Assembly (NCBI GenBank): GCA_023898385.1
Contig: CP060220.1
Span: forward strand, 806,001-870,000
Origin: Pseudobdellovibrionaceae bacterium
Lineage (GTDB): Bacteria; Bdellovibrionota; Bdellovibrionia; Bdellovibrionales; UBA1609
Reading direction: 5' to 3'
Length of the DNA: 64,000 nucleotides
Shown: positions 1 to 8,365 of the stretch, one piece after another
How positions within the stretch are numbered: the stretch's first letter is position 1
Layout: each line of letters opens with the position of its first letter
Position numbers and translations under genes: made by a program
Notes under the pieces: generated by a model
Told to the model about the DNA's origin: nothing
The model's database searches: none
The model's input: only the letters and a program-made list of their open reading frames with translations

Positions 1-346
1 CGTTTGAATATTTCGTCGCCCAGAAAGATTGAATAGAGGCCAGTATCTGCGGAGAAAAACCCAACTGCGAGTAGTCATAGTTGGTTAAACCACTCATTTG
101 GCTACTTCCCACCGGAGGGCTTGATGAGATCTCAAAGCCCAGCACCAGGGACCTGTTTGTTGTAAGTGTGTTAAATTCAGGAATTTCAGCATTCACTGTG
201 GCAGCTGGTTGTTTATGAATAAGCGTATCGCTGAATACAGGTGAGCTTGAAGAAAGCTCTTTTTCGGCTTTTTCGAGAAGTAGATCTGCTTTGGCCGGAA
301 AGACAAAGGCGGTGGCTAGGAGAAAAAGTACAGCTCTATATGACAT
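1..346 (-). CDS. Exported protein, N-terminal part (runs off the window)
   Basis: The frame opens at ATG 346 and stays open to base 1, giving about 115 residues of an incomplete protein. The first 20 residues are a signal peptide: short positive start, hydrophobic run, cleavage-like end FPAKA. A charged helix-like stretch (LLLEKAEKEL) follows. Later residues (LVLGFEISSSPPVG, then NYDYSQLGFSPQ) alternate polar and hydrophobic residues as outer-membrane or surface proteins often do. No family is recognised. Its promoter must lie in the 200 bases to its right. Confidence 0.7.
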   Translation of the reverse strand, partial: MSYRAVLFLLATAFVFPAKADLLLEKAEKELSSSSPVFSDTLIHKQPAATVNAEIPEFNTLTTNRSLVLGFEISSSPPVGSSQMSGLTNYDYSQLGFSPQILASIQSFWATKYSN

Positions 347-549
347 CGGTACGTCCTTTGTTGGGATGACAAAAAGTTTACTTCTTTTTCCCAAAATAAG
401 ACAAAGGTCAAAGTCTGTTGACGCAGAAAGTAAGGGGGCGTTTCCATAAGATTTGATTGGGGTGAGTATAAACACTTTCATCTGGCGAAGGAGATACTCT
501 TGGGGTTATCCTAAGGGTGCTATCTGTAGCAAGAAAGGAGGTGGTGCGT

Positions 550-600
550 ATGAGTCTTAGTATTTCGAGGTCAAACGCGATGGAGGTGATGACAAGCTAG
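550..600 (+). CDS. Possible 16-residue micro-ORF with perfect Shine-Dalgarno
   Basis: ATG 550 is preceded by AAGGAGGTGGTGCGT, one of the best ribosome-binding sites in the window, and the frame ends at TAG 598. The peptide is MSLSISRSNAMEVMTS. About 46 bases after the stop a strong hairpin terminator begins. The layout fits a leader peptide or a very short expressed protein. It matches nothing I recognise, and the strong site is the only real support. Confidence 0.35.
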   Translation: MSLSISRSNAMEVMTS

Positions 601-646
601 CTACGGCAAGGCTTGAAAATCATTTTTATAATCGCGAACCATCTCA

Positions 647-680
647 CGGGCCAAGGAAACATCCTTGGCCCGCTTTATTT
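647..680 (+). terminator. Rho-independent terminator
   Basis: A perfect 10-bp stem (CGGGCCAAGG paired with CCTTGGCCCG, six-base loop) is followed by CTTTATTT. This closes any transcript from the micro-ORF region before the lipoprotein gene at 783. Confidence 0.6.
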
Positions 681-681
681 C

Positions 682-701
682 ACCTGGACGCCGGTCCAGG
701 T
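682..701. repeat. Short perfect hairpin
   Basis: ACCTGGAC and GTCCAGGT form an 8-bp perfect stem around a four-base loop, one base after the preceding terminator. It lacks a T-tract on either side. It may be part of the same terminator region or an operator for the gene at 783. Confidence 0.35.
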
Positions 702-782
702 TCTTGAGCTAAAAACTAGGTGCTCGACTTTAAATCCGTGTAGAATTGAAGTGAACCCATTGATCACTCAAAGGATGCCAGC

Positions 783-1217
783 ATGCGGTTTACGAGTTGG
801 ACTCTATTACTTCTATTTGCCTCTGCATCGGTATCTTGTGCCACAAAAATTTTCCCACCACCAGGGGCAGAGGTTGTGAATACCCCTGAAATCATGGTGG
901 ACGAAAATAATCTAGAAGAAGAAAGCTACGAGCGCCCTCTCGAGCATGAAGAAGAAGAAACGGTGCAGCTTGAACCTGACACTGAGGTTCTTGAAATCAC
1001 CAACGCCACAGACACCAGTCCAGATGTCGTACCCGGAAGCTATAAGCTTACAAAATCCTGCAATGTCCGTTCAGAGCCCTCAGCGACCGGAAAAAAAATG
1101 GGTCTCGCAAAAAAAGGAAGTACTTTAAAAATCAAACCCCACTCTGAAAAATGGGTCCGGGTAAACTGGAAGGGCAAACCCGCCTACGTGAGCAGCGCAT
1201 GCTTTCCCGTCCCATAG
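783..1217 (+). CDS. SH3-domain lipoprotein
   Basis: This 144-residue protein begins with a lipoprotein signal whose lipobox is ASVSC (Cys19). An acidic, Glu-rich linker (about residues 35-80) is followed by a bacterial SH3-like domain. The domain has the usual signature: SCNVRSEPSATGKKMG (NVRSGPS-like), a lysine-rich strand, then WVRVNWKGKPAYVSS. Such domains bind peptidoglycan or cell-wall peptides in exported proteins. The start is ATG 783 after AAAGGATGCC. The last 34 bases are repeated directly downstream, so the present 3' end may be a recombined one. Confidence 0.8.
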   Translation: MRFTSWTLLLLFASASVSCATKIFPPPGAEVVNTPEIMVDENNLEEESYERPLEHEEEETVQLEPDTEVLEITNATDTSPDVVPGSYKLTKSCNVRSEPSATGKKMGLAKKGSTLKIKPHSEKWVRVNWKGKPAYVSSACFPVP

Positions 1218-1251
1218 CTACGTGAGCAGCACCTGTTTTCAAGTTCCATAA
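1184..1251 (+). repeat. Tandem 34-bp duplication of a gene 3' end
   Basis: Bases 1184-1217, the end of the SH3 lipoprotein gene including its stop, are followed at once by a related 34-bp unit at 1218-1251. The first 13 bases are identical and 27 of 34 match overall. The second copy still reads YVSSTCFQVP and a stop, against YVSSACFPVP in the gene. Two of the differences are synonymous third positions (TGC/TGT, GTC/GTT), which suggests both units once evolved as coding sequence. Confidence 0.75.
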
Positions 1252-1277
1252 TATAGAATATGTTAAACCCAGAGAGG

Positions 1278-1456
1278 CCCCTCAAGCCCTCCCAAGCCAA
1301 AGAGGCGCTGCCCCCGCAGCCACAGCACATCACGATGCGCATTGCGTATCCGGGTTGCGGCACGCCAGTGACGCAATCCGAAGACGAAATGCGGCCACTC
1401 GTGCCGTGCTGTGGCTGCGGGGGCAGCGCCTCTTTGGCTTGGGAGGGCTTGAGGGG
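1278..1456. repeat. Long hairpin element 1 with conserved core
   Basis: Bases 1278-1328 and 1406-1456 are perfect 51-bp inverted repeats enclosing a 77-bp core (1329-1405). The core itself folds further: CACGA with TCGTG, CGCATT with AATGCG, and a 13-bp terminal stem (1351-1363 with 1368-1380) that has one GU-type pair and one mismatch. The core recurs inverted in the element at 3197-3379 (75 of 77 bases) and as a diverged copy at 56899-57125. The outer arms are unrelated to those of the other copies, except about 10 innermost bases (GCCACAGCAC) shared with element 2. It lies between convergent genes. Confidence 0.9.
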
Positions 1457-1465
1457 ACCCAGTCT

Positions 1466-3103
1466 TCAGCGTTTCTTTAAGTTTTTTCTCATTTGCCAAA
1501 GGAGTTGACTGATGAAGGGTCGGCGTTTTTCTCCGGTGGCTACGATGAGCAGCTTAAGGATTTTTAATCCATGCGGGTCGGTGAATAACAGGATGAGCAG
1601 TTCTCGGATGTAGTTCGTGTTGAGCGTGATGTAGTTGTCTGTTCCCACACCCAGCTTGATGCCTTTTTTCTCCCACCAGGAAAATGGATGGTCTTTGTAA
1701 TCTTCAAATTGGCCTGTCAATTTTTTATTTGAAGATGGCAGGGTGATTAGCGACACGTTTTTGTCAATCACCCGGTTGAGGATGTCGTGTTGGTATTGTT
1801 CCACTTCTTGAGCTGTGTGATATTTTGACTTAATAAACGTGATGATTTCATCTTCGTTTAGGGGTTTGCCGTTTATAAGTTTATCGCGAACCAGATCGTT
1901 TCTGTCCCAATAAAGACCCATCACTTCACTATACTCTTGGGTGTGAGGAGTCAGGCTTTGACCCTTTTCATTTTTCTCCATCACTCTTTGAAAAATCGTA
2001 TGGAAATAAAAATTGGGGTTAATCCCAAGGCTTACGCCGTGTTCAAGGGCGTCGATTCGCCAGATATTCATGGCGTTATCGACTGATTGAATTCCTCTCT
2101 TTAAGGTGTCCCAGGTTTCTCCATGGTGGGATCGAATCTGAAAACCCATGGCCTGCAGCTTTCGAAGTCCCCGGTGCATTTCAAGGAAGTGTTCTTTGCG
2201 ATAGAGGTGATTTTCGCTGCCTACAGTGTCCACCTCGCGCAAATGGTCTGTGAGTTCTGGGTGATCTTGTAGCATTTTAAGAATGCAATCCACTTGAAAT
2301 TCAAAGTGTTCTTTTTTGGTCTTAAAGTGATTGTGATCGTAGAAACTGGGTTCTTTTCTGAAGCTCGGTGATAAAATAAACTCAAAATCGGGGTGTTGGC
2401 GTTTAAAACTTTTAAATCCTGAATACAAACCCATGACCACATCTTCGGGTGAGACATTTTCTGATCCCGGAATGGTTTCTTTTGCATCGCTAGTGGATCT
2501 TGAAAGCGTAAATTTGAGTCGAATATACCCCACATTGTACTTGTTATAGAGTTCTTCGGCCATGTGATAAGCCGCCTCTTCGTGAGCTTCACGGGAGGTC
2601 AGAAGATATTTAGGCAAAGTCAGGCGCTCTAGATAGCGAGAAAATTGCTCGGTCTCTTTGAGGCGGATCAGTCGGTTTACATCTTGCACAGTGGAGATGG
2701 GGGTGGCATCAGAACCATAAATCTCACGAATCTTTTCTTCGTAGATATTTTTGTGAGGGCCATCCAGGAGTTGCATCAGTCGAGGGTGAACAAAGTCAGC
2801 AGTGAGTGATCCTGTGAGGTGAATGTGTTCCTCACGATACTTTAAGGGGAAGGCCCATAAAAATTTAAATAAAGCGGCGGCCAGGGGATGATTTAGCAGA
2901 TCGTCAATTTCGCATTGATTGGTTTGAAAGCGACCCAGTAGACCTTGAAACTCTTTGACGGAGGCCAGCAAGTGGGTCTTTCCCTTGAGATACCGTGAAT
3001 TATAAAGAGCCTCTAAAGTGTCATCGATGGTTATGCCATTGGTCTCACTGATAATGCCAGTAAGGGCTTCGTAGAGATCGTGAATCAAGTTGTGGTCTGA
3101 CAT
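1466..3103 (-). CDS. Adenosine deaminase-like metal-dependent hydrolase
   Basis: This 545-residue protein carries the hallmarks of the adenosine/AMP deaminase family: HIHLTGSL near residues 93-100 (the metal-binding HxH), RSHHGET (about 325), DALEHGVSLGIN (about 355) and GVGTDN near the C terminus (the second metal ligand Asp). It probably removes an amino group from adenosine or a related purine in the cytoplasm, since no signal peptide is seen. It is longer than the usual 330-350 residues, with an extra N-terminal helical region of about 85 residues, so the exact substrate is uncertain. It starts at ATG 3103 and is flanked by hairpin elements on both sides. Confidence 0.8.
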   Translation of the reverse strand: MSDHNLIHDLYEALTGIISETNGITIDDTLEALYNSRYLKGKTHLLASVKEFQGLLGRFQTNQCEIDDLLNHPLAAALFKFLWAFPLKYREEHIHLTGSLTADFVHPRLMQLLDGPHKNIYEEKIREIYGSDATPISTVQDVNRLIRLKETEQFSRYLERLTLPKYLLTSREAHEEAAYHMAEELYNKYNVGYIRLKFTLSRSTSDAKETIPGSENVSPEDVVMGLYSGFKSFKRQHPDFEFILSPSFRKEPSFYDHNHFKTKKEHFEFQVDCILKMLQDHPELTDHLREVDTVGSENHLYRKEHFLEMHRGLRKLQAMGFQIRSHHGETWDTLKRGIQSVDNAMNIWRIDALEHGVSLGINPNFYFHTIFQRVMEKNEKGQSLTPHTQEYSEVMGLYWDRNDLVRDKLINGKPLNEDEIITFIKSKYHTAQEVEQYQHDILNRVIDKNVSLITLPSSNKKLTGQFEDYKDHPFSWWEKKGIKLGVGTDNYITLNTNYIRELLILLFTDPHGLKILKLLIVATGEKRRPFISQLLWQMRKNLKKR

Positions 3104-3196
3104 GCCCTATTCTAACATCGAACTTTAAAAAGCGGTACTGGACGGGACGTGTTTTGTCGTAGTATTTCCCAAGATAGTGGGAGCGCAACATGGACC

Positions 3197-3379
3197 TCCG
3201 TCCGTACCTGAGGAGAGCCCCGAGTGGGGTGACCCCGAAGCCACAGCACGGCACGAGTGGCCGCATTTCGTCTTCGGATTGCGTCACTAGCGTGCCGCAA
3301 CCCGGATACGCAATGCACATCGTGATGTGCTGTGGCTTCGGGGTCACCCCACTCGGGGCTCTCCTTAGGTACGGACGGA
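3197..3379. repeat. Long hairpin element 2, core inverted
   Basis: Bases 3197-3249 and 3327-3379 are 53-bp inverted repeats with one mismatch around a 77-bp core (3250-3326). The core is the reverse complement of the core of element 1, with two differences. The arms are new sequence apart from the innermost 10-13 bases. It sits between two divergently transcribed genes and ends only 19 bases before the start codon at 3399, so it occupies the promoter and leader of that gene. Confidence 0.9.
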
Positions 3380-3398
3380 TCTTTGAAAGTGGTTGGAT

Positions 3399-3848
3399 AT
3401 GGATTCTTGGGAAGTTGCTGTTTTTGTTCTACATTTGTTTTCTGTTTTTTATATGACGGGGATCATCTGGTTTATTCAGCGCGTGCATTATCCTTTGATG
3501 GCCGTTGTGCCGGAGGAGCAATTTGTTGAATATGAAAATCGCCACACGCGACTCACTGGGCCTGTGGTGGCGCCAGTGATGGTGCTGGAGTTGTTAACGG
3601 GTCTATTGCTGCTTTGGATGGCGCCATTTGGAGGGACGCACTATCGTTGGCTGCTGTTGGCATCTATGCTGCTTGTGATGGTTTGGCTTGTGACCTTTGG
3701 TGTGAGTGTTCCTCTGCATAAACGCCTATCGCATTCCTTTGAAATTCGGGCCCATTCTAAGTTAGTGTCTACCAATTGGGTGCGTACTTTAGCTTGGACG
3801 GGGCGGGCGGCTATTTTTATTTATCTTTTTGTGAATTGGCAGCCTTAA
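3399..3848 (+). CDS. Four-helix integral membrane protein
   Basis: This 149-residue, very hydrophobic protein has about four membrane helices: VAVFVLHLFSVFYMTGIIWF near the start, VMVLELLTGLLLLWM, WLLLASMLLVMVWLVTF and a C-terminal AAIFIYLFV. Conserved-looking polar residues between helices include ENRHTRL and HKRLSH. It resembles small uncharacterised bacterial membrane proteins and no function is assigned. ATG 3399 is preferred over an in-frame TTG six bases upstream. Its 3' end overlaps the convergent rhomboid gene by 32 bases. Confidence 0.65.
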   Translation: MDSWEVAVFVLHLFSVFYMTGIIWFIQRVHYPLMAVVPEEQFVEYENRHTRLTGPVVAPVMVLELLTGLLLLWMAPFGGTHYRWLLLASMLLVMVWLVTFGVSVPLHKRLSHSFEIRAHSKLVSTNWVRTLAWTGRAAIFIYLFVNWQP

Positions 3849-4995
3849 GGGGTCGCATTTGTCGGAGTGGGCGAAGCGCGCCCCAGAGGATGGCACCGAT
3901 AACAGCGCCACTGATATGGGCTGTGTGTGACACAGAAGTGAGGCCATTGCGTTCGAGCAAAAAGTAACTGAGGACATCTACAGCCAAATAGCCTAAGGCC
4001 ACCCAGCCAATTTTAATTCGAAGCCACCTTAACCCGCGAATTCGAGCATAACCGCCTCTTTGAAAGTGCATGGAGTGAATCCAAGGCACCATATACACCA
4101 AGCGAGATTTTGGAAACTCCAGGGTGTAGAAAGTCATGACCGCCATGACTAAGCCGCTCAACCCAATGTGAGGAACGTCCGGATGAGTTCCCCAAATGAT
4201 TTGGCTCATGGCCACAAATCCAAAGGTGAATAAGACAAAAGCTCCGTATCTGAAAAATCCCAGACGTTCTTCCACGTCATCAGCAAGAATTCCAAAAAAA
4301 TAAAGGTTATAAATGAGGTGCACAAAACCGGCATGAAGCAGTGGACCAAAAAGTATATTGAGCCCGTGGTTTTTAAGAGGGTCGCCGGGGTAAAACCCAT
4401 ATTCTTTGATGATTTCAGGGTGACGTAAAGTGAAAGGGGCGAAAAGCAGGGCACAAGCCACAATGATAAAGCCTGTGATCCACACATGAGTGGGTACGTC
4501 GCGATGATGGTCCTCATGGGGAAGGCCGAAAAAATTTAACACGATTTTTGCCATGCTATCAGGGACTTCTGAAAAGGCGCTTTCGTCTTTTTCGTTTTCC
4601 ATGGTCAATGTGGCCGAGGCATCGCCCCAGTCTTTTGTGCGAGTGGAATCCCCGCGTTCATTGATAAAATCCTCTGGATGAGGGATTTCAACGTGCTCTT
4701 CGGCATCCACCCACAGCATATGACAGATACGGCAGATATCGACTTCAAAACTCCCCATCCATCGTGGCTCCTTCACAGTGTGCATGGGTCGGGTGCATGA
4801 GGGGCAGGGTTTGGCAGGATTACTTGGGGCCGATTCGGACCTGACCCACAGCTCGCGGGCACCATCTTCCCCTAAAAAATGTTTGGCCATGTACAAAGTC
4901 AGAAGTCGCCCACGGGATTCGGGGCTGTACCAGAATGAGCCACCCTTAGCGCGAGCACCTTTTAATCTTGTTCCTGTGATGGGGCATATAAGCAT
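3817..4995 (-). CDS. Rhomboid intramembrane serine protease with zinc-ribbon head
   Basis: The C-terminal two thirds of this 392-residue protein form a rhomboid domain. It has HAGFVHLIYN (His221, His226, Asn230), the catalytic serine in GLSG (Ser280) and the catalytic histidine in SHTAHISG (His360), separated by hydrophobic helices. These enzymes cut transmembrane helices of substrate proteins in the inner membrane. The cytosolic N terminus has paired cysteines (CPSC at 64-67, CRIC at 88-91) that look like a zinc ribbon, then an acidic linker. All catalytic residues are present, so it should be active. It starts at ATG 4995. Confidence 0.88.
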   Translation of the reverse strand: MLICPITGTRLKGARAKGGSFWYSPESRGRLLTLYMAKHFLGEDGARELWVRSESAPSNPAKPCPSCTRPMHTVKEPRWMGSFEVDICRICHMLWVDAEEHVEIPHPEDFINERGDSTRTKDWGDASATLTMENEKDESAFSEVPDSMAKIVLNFFGLPHEDHHRDVPTHVWITGFIIVACALLFAPFTLRHPEIIKEYGFYPGDPLKNHGLNILFGPLLHAGFVHLIYNLYFFGILADDVEERLGFFRYGAFVLFTFGFVAMSQIIWGTHPDVPHIGLSGLVMAVMTFYTLEFPKSRLVYMVPWIHSMHFQRGGYARIRGLRWLRIKIGWVALGYLAVDVLSYFLLERNGLTSVSHTAHISGAVIGAILWGALRPLRQMRPLKAANSQKDK

Positions 4996-5336
4996 AGTAA
5001 AACGGTATCCTATTCATTTTGCGATGGCAATGAGTGCAAATCCTTACGGCAAGTCGAGGGATCTTTCATTCTCTAAAGTACCGATTTTAGTGAGACGTTG
5101 GTCTAAGGGGATTGATGAAAAGTGATGACCAGCTATCCGGGAATTTTTATTGGTTTGCGCTTGAGATGACATAGTCATAGGAAGCCTAGGGCGATAGAAT
5201 TAATGCGACATAAATCATTTATTGAAAAGCGTCTCAGATTGAAACCCTTGAGTCAGTGAATGCGAAGATTTTTTTGTAGACCTATTGAGCTATGGTATCA
5301 TCAGCATATATGCCTTACACAGAATAGGGGCGTTTG

Positions 5337-8225
5337 ATGACGTGGCATAGAGGTTTTGTAAGACTATTATTGGTAAGTGTGTGGGGCGTATCGACGCTAG
5401 GATGCACGAATGCCAATCCTATTTTTGAAAACTTTTTTGGATCAAAGGGTGATTCAGGTTCTGAGAATAAAATTAAAATTATATCTATTGCTGGTGCAGA
5501 CGATGGTGTCTACAGGGTTGCTGATCGTGTGACTATTGAAGTTGTCTTCGATGGTGAGGTGGTTCTGCAAGATGGGTCGGCATTATTGCCTTTAGATACG
5601 AGTCCTGTTTTGCGTTGGGCGCGGTGTGTGCAAACATCTTTTAACCAGTTGAGTTGTCAATATTTAGTGGGTCAAGGGGACCAGGCTTCTGATTTAGATG
5701 TTTTAAGCGGAGGGCTTCTTAAGCTTTCCGATGGGGCAAGTCTTAGAGGGGCTCATGGCGAGTCGCTGGATCTGGCATTGATTGAGCCAGGCAAACCAGA
5801 TTCTTTGTCTTTCCACAGTGACATTCAAGTTTATGGTGGCGGTCTATGTTTGGAGCATGCTGACTCCGCTCTTTGGGCGAGGTTCGATCAAAATGGCGAC
5901 GGTTCAATCTTGGCCCCCTACCTTATCTGTACAGCTGCACAGCTTCAAAACATATATGTGGGGTGTGGAGAATTCAACAATGTGTCTTGTGGCAAACACT
6001 TTATCTTGGGTGCGGACATTGATCTACACCTATCCACTTTTAACCGCGTATCTGAGATTTCCTCTTACCCTTTCCAAGGGTCTATAGTGGGCAATGATCA
6101 CCGCATTAAAAATCTGCAGATTCGAGGTGGAATGGGTGTGGGCCTGATGAAACACGTGGGGTCATCGGGGCGAATTGAGCATCTACAGATTGAGAACATT
6201 TTTGTCTCATCCAACTATGCGACAAGTCATAGCGTTGGCGCACTGGTTGGAAAAAACGAAGGCCAGATAGACGGTGTGAGAATTGTTCATTCCCGAATTG
6301 ATCGCGACGTCGCCACCACCTTTTACGGTGTTGGGGGGATGGTCGGGTACAATGTGGCATCGGGTGCTGTCACGAACTCCCATGTGGTAGGGAATAGCCA
6401 GGTGTCGGGTGGCACCGTGGGTGACCAGATGGGTGGGCTGGTTGGATTGAATGAGGGCCGCATTGAAACCAGTTCTTCCACGGCCAGTGTACTAGGAAGG
6501 CACGAGCTTGGCGGGCTTGTGGGCCTCCATCAATGGGAAGATGCGGAGATTCATAGTAGTTTTGCATTGGGAGATGTATCAGGCGCGACGAGTCGCTTGG
6601 GCGGGTTTGTGGGGCATGCCTATCAATCGAGTGGTTCGGGTAAATTCATTTCCGATTCTTTTGCCACGGGTAGTGTTCAAACAGCGTCAGGTGATTCCGT
6701 GGGAGGATTTGTCGGCCTGTCTTATCAGTCAGACTTTTACCGAGTTCTGGCCACGGGCAATGTCACTGGTGATCAGTATGTGGGTGGTCTTGTGGGTGGG
6801 CTTTCTAATGGGACCGGCTTGAACGAAGTGCAGTACACTAACGGTGTGGTTGATGGCAACGGACCTGTGGGCGGTTTGGTCGGTGTTTTTTCCACCAATG
6901 GGAGTGAGTTGAACGACTGTATTTTTTCGGGGGCTGTAGATGGTAATTTCCGAGTGGGAGGGTTATTGGGGGAGAGTTCCAATCTAGGTAATGTCAGCCA
7001 TTGTCTCGTGCTCGGAGAAAACCTGTCGATCGGCTCACAAAAAGGCACTCTGGCTGGCTATTCTGCCTTTGAGAGTAACTATGAATATGTTCTCTGGAAT
7101 TCGAATTTGATCCCTCTAAGTCCTTTTGGGTTTTTGGTTTCACAAGATGGATTTAACCTTTCGAATTCAGCTCGAACAGACGCTGAACTCAAGCAAGCGG
7201 CCAGTTATGCGGATTTTGACTTAAATATCTGGAAGTTGCCAGGCCCCAACACAGTCAACCACGCCACATTAAAAAACATTCCAAAACCAGAAAGCGTCCT
7301 CGGCGCATCGCTTATTGCCTATCCTGACAGTGTCGTTGTGATGGCGAACTCTTCAAGATCTTTTTTGCCGGCAGTGTTTACATTCAACGACTGGGACTTG
7401 GAAGGCAATGCCATCACCTTGTCGGCTGTGACTCCCTTCACCAGTGCGGGCGGAACTCTGACATGGGACCCGCTTTTCGGTGTGATCTATGAACCGCCCC
7501 AAGGATTCCACGGCCACGACATGGCCAGCTATGAAATCACAGACGTCAATGGAAACAAGGCATTCGGGGTGATTGAAATAGAAGTGGTGCAGTTTTTTGA
7601 TTACTTTAATCGAGGCAGCATATCAAATGCCGAACATCCGTGGAGCACTTATATTACATCAGGACATACAGTGGGCGTTATGGACGGAAGTATGAAACTC
7701 ATAGCCAGTGACGGAAGTTACAGTCCCCAAGTGACCCGGCCAGTGAACAAGATCACCGGCGGAAAATACCTTTTACAGTTTTCAGTGAACTTAAAAAGAA
7801 CATTCACAGAGGGTGCCTATGCTCTTTTTGTTCAATTGGGCCAGGAAGATCAAATGGAAATCGGGGCCAACTTGAATTCAATAAATCGCCTCAACGGTGT
7901 GGCCGTAAGCAGTAAATGGGCCGGCACAGATTCCAGTCACGATTTGGGGGGCATGGATGCGGACCAAAAATGGGGAGTAGAGACGGGCCGAAATTCAACA
8001 TTACCCGTCGCTGTCGCCACGGGCTCACACACCGTTCAAATTTTTATAGATATGGATGCCAAGCAATACGAGTTTAAGGCTTTAGGTCATAGCTCGGGCC
8101 CACAGTCTTTTGCAGATGCGAACATCAGTGAAATCGATTCCATCAGAGTATTTATGAACGGCTTCAATTCAGCCAACTTCGATCCGGTACTATTTGAACA
8201 AGTAGAAATCAAAAAACTGCCGTGA
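5337..8225 (+). CDS. Large GLUG-repeat surface lipoprotein
   Basis: The protein is 962 residues. A signal peptide ends in the lipobox STLGC, so it is probably anchored in the outer membrane. The middle (about residues 290-560) holds repeated GGLVGxNxG or GGFVGxxY units, the GLUG motif of bacterial surface and adhesin-like proteins. A cadherin/Ig-like module follows (GGTLTWDPLFGVIYEPP, then VIEIEVVQ) and a C-terminal beta-sandwich region resembling lectin-like domains (FDYFNRG onward). It probably acts as a surface or adhesion protein. ATG 5337 after AGGGG is chosen over the adjacent TTG at 5334. Confidence 0.75.
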   Translation: MTWHRGFVRLLLVSVWGVSTLGCTNANPIFENFFGSKGDSGSENKIKIISIAGADDGVYRVADRVTIEVVFDGEVVLQDGSALLPLDTSPVLRWARCVQTSFNQLSCQYLVGQGDQASDLDVLSGGLLKLSDGASLRGAHGESLDLALIEPGKPDSLSFHSDIQVYGGGLCLEHADSALWARFDQNGDGSILAPYLICTAAQLQNIYVGCGEFNNVSCGKHFILGADIDLHLSTFNRVSEISSYPFQGSIVGNDHRIKNLQIRGGMGVGLMKHVGSSGRIEHLQIENIFVSSNYATSHSVGALVGKNEGQIDGVRIVHSRIDRDVATTFYGVGGMVGYNVASGAVTNSHVVGNSQVSGGTVGDQMGGLVGLNEGRIETSSSTASVLGRHELGGLVGLHQWEDAEIHSSFALGDVSGATSRLGGFVGHAYQSSGSGKFISDSFATGSVQTASGDSVGGFVGLSYQSDFYRVLATGNVTGDQYVGGLVGGLSNGTGLNEVQYTNGVVDGNGPVGGLVGVFSTNGSELNDCIFSGAVDGNFRVGGLLGESSNLGNVSHCLVLGENLSIGSQKGTLAGYSAFESNYEYVLWNSNLIPLSPFGFLVSQDGFNLSNSARTDAELKQAASYADFDLNIWKLPGPNTVNHATLKNIPKPESVLGASLIAYPDSVVVMANSSRSFLPAVFTFNDWDLEGNAITLSAVTPFTSAGGTLTWDPLFGVIYEPPQGFHGHDMASYEITDVNGNKAFGVIEIEVVQFFDYFNRGSISNAEHPWSTYITSGHTVGVMDGSMKLIASDGSYSPQVTRPVNKITGGKYLLQFSVNLKRTFTEGAYALFVQLGQEDQMEIGANLNSINRLNGVAVSSKWAGTDSSHDLGGMDADQKWGVETGRNSTLPVAVATGSHTVQIFIDMDAKQYEFKALGHSSGPQSFADANISEIDSIRVFMNGFNSANFDPVLFEQVEIKKLP

Positions 8226-8365
8226 GCTGCGATACTGGTACCCAGTCGATGCTAATGCGAGTCCCGGCTAGTACGAGGGCAAGTTTATTTGATTCCTATT
8301 AAAAACTAAAGTTCTGATAAGTTATATTATGTTTCATTAAGGATGTAAGTCTAAGGGACCTTGAT

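Larger units (their letters stand above)
347..782. other. Intergenic stretch with a micro-ORF and two hairpins
   Basis: There is no long gene in these 436 bases. The stretch is organised: a very good Shine-Dalgarno sequence (AAGGAGGTG, from 535) precedes a 16-codon frame, then comes a GC-rich 10-bp hairpin with a T-rich tail, then a second 8-bp hairpin. This could be a small RNA or leader transcript with its own terminator. No known RNA family was recognised. Confidence 0.4.

Noticed and set aside
1278..1456. The hairpin elements as ordinary rho-independent terminators
   Set aside because: Arms of 51-72 bases, no T-runs, a conserved folded core, and one copy in a divergent promoter region.
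1260..1508. Frames of 78-120 codons inside the long hairpin elements (both strands, all three copies)
   Set aside because: They follow from the inverted repeat and the conserved core. They have no ribosome-binding site and their sequence changes with the copy-specific arms.
3197..3379. The hairpin elements as insertion sequences or MITEs with terminal repeats
   Set aside because: The arms differ completely between copies, while the terminal repeats of an insertion sequence should be the same. No transposase or target duplication was seen.
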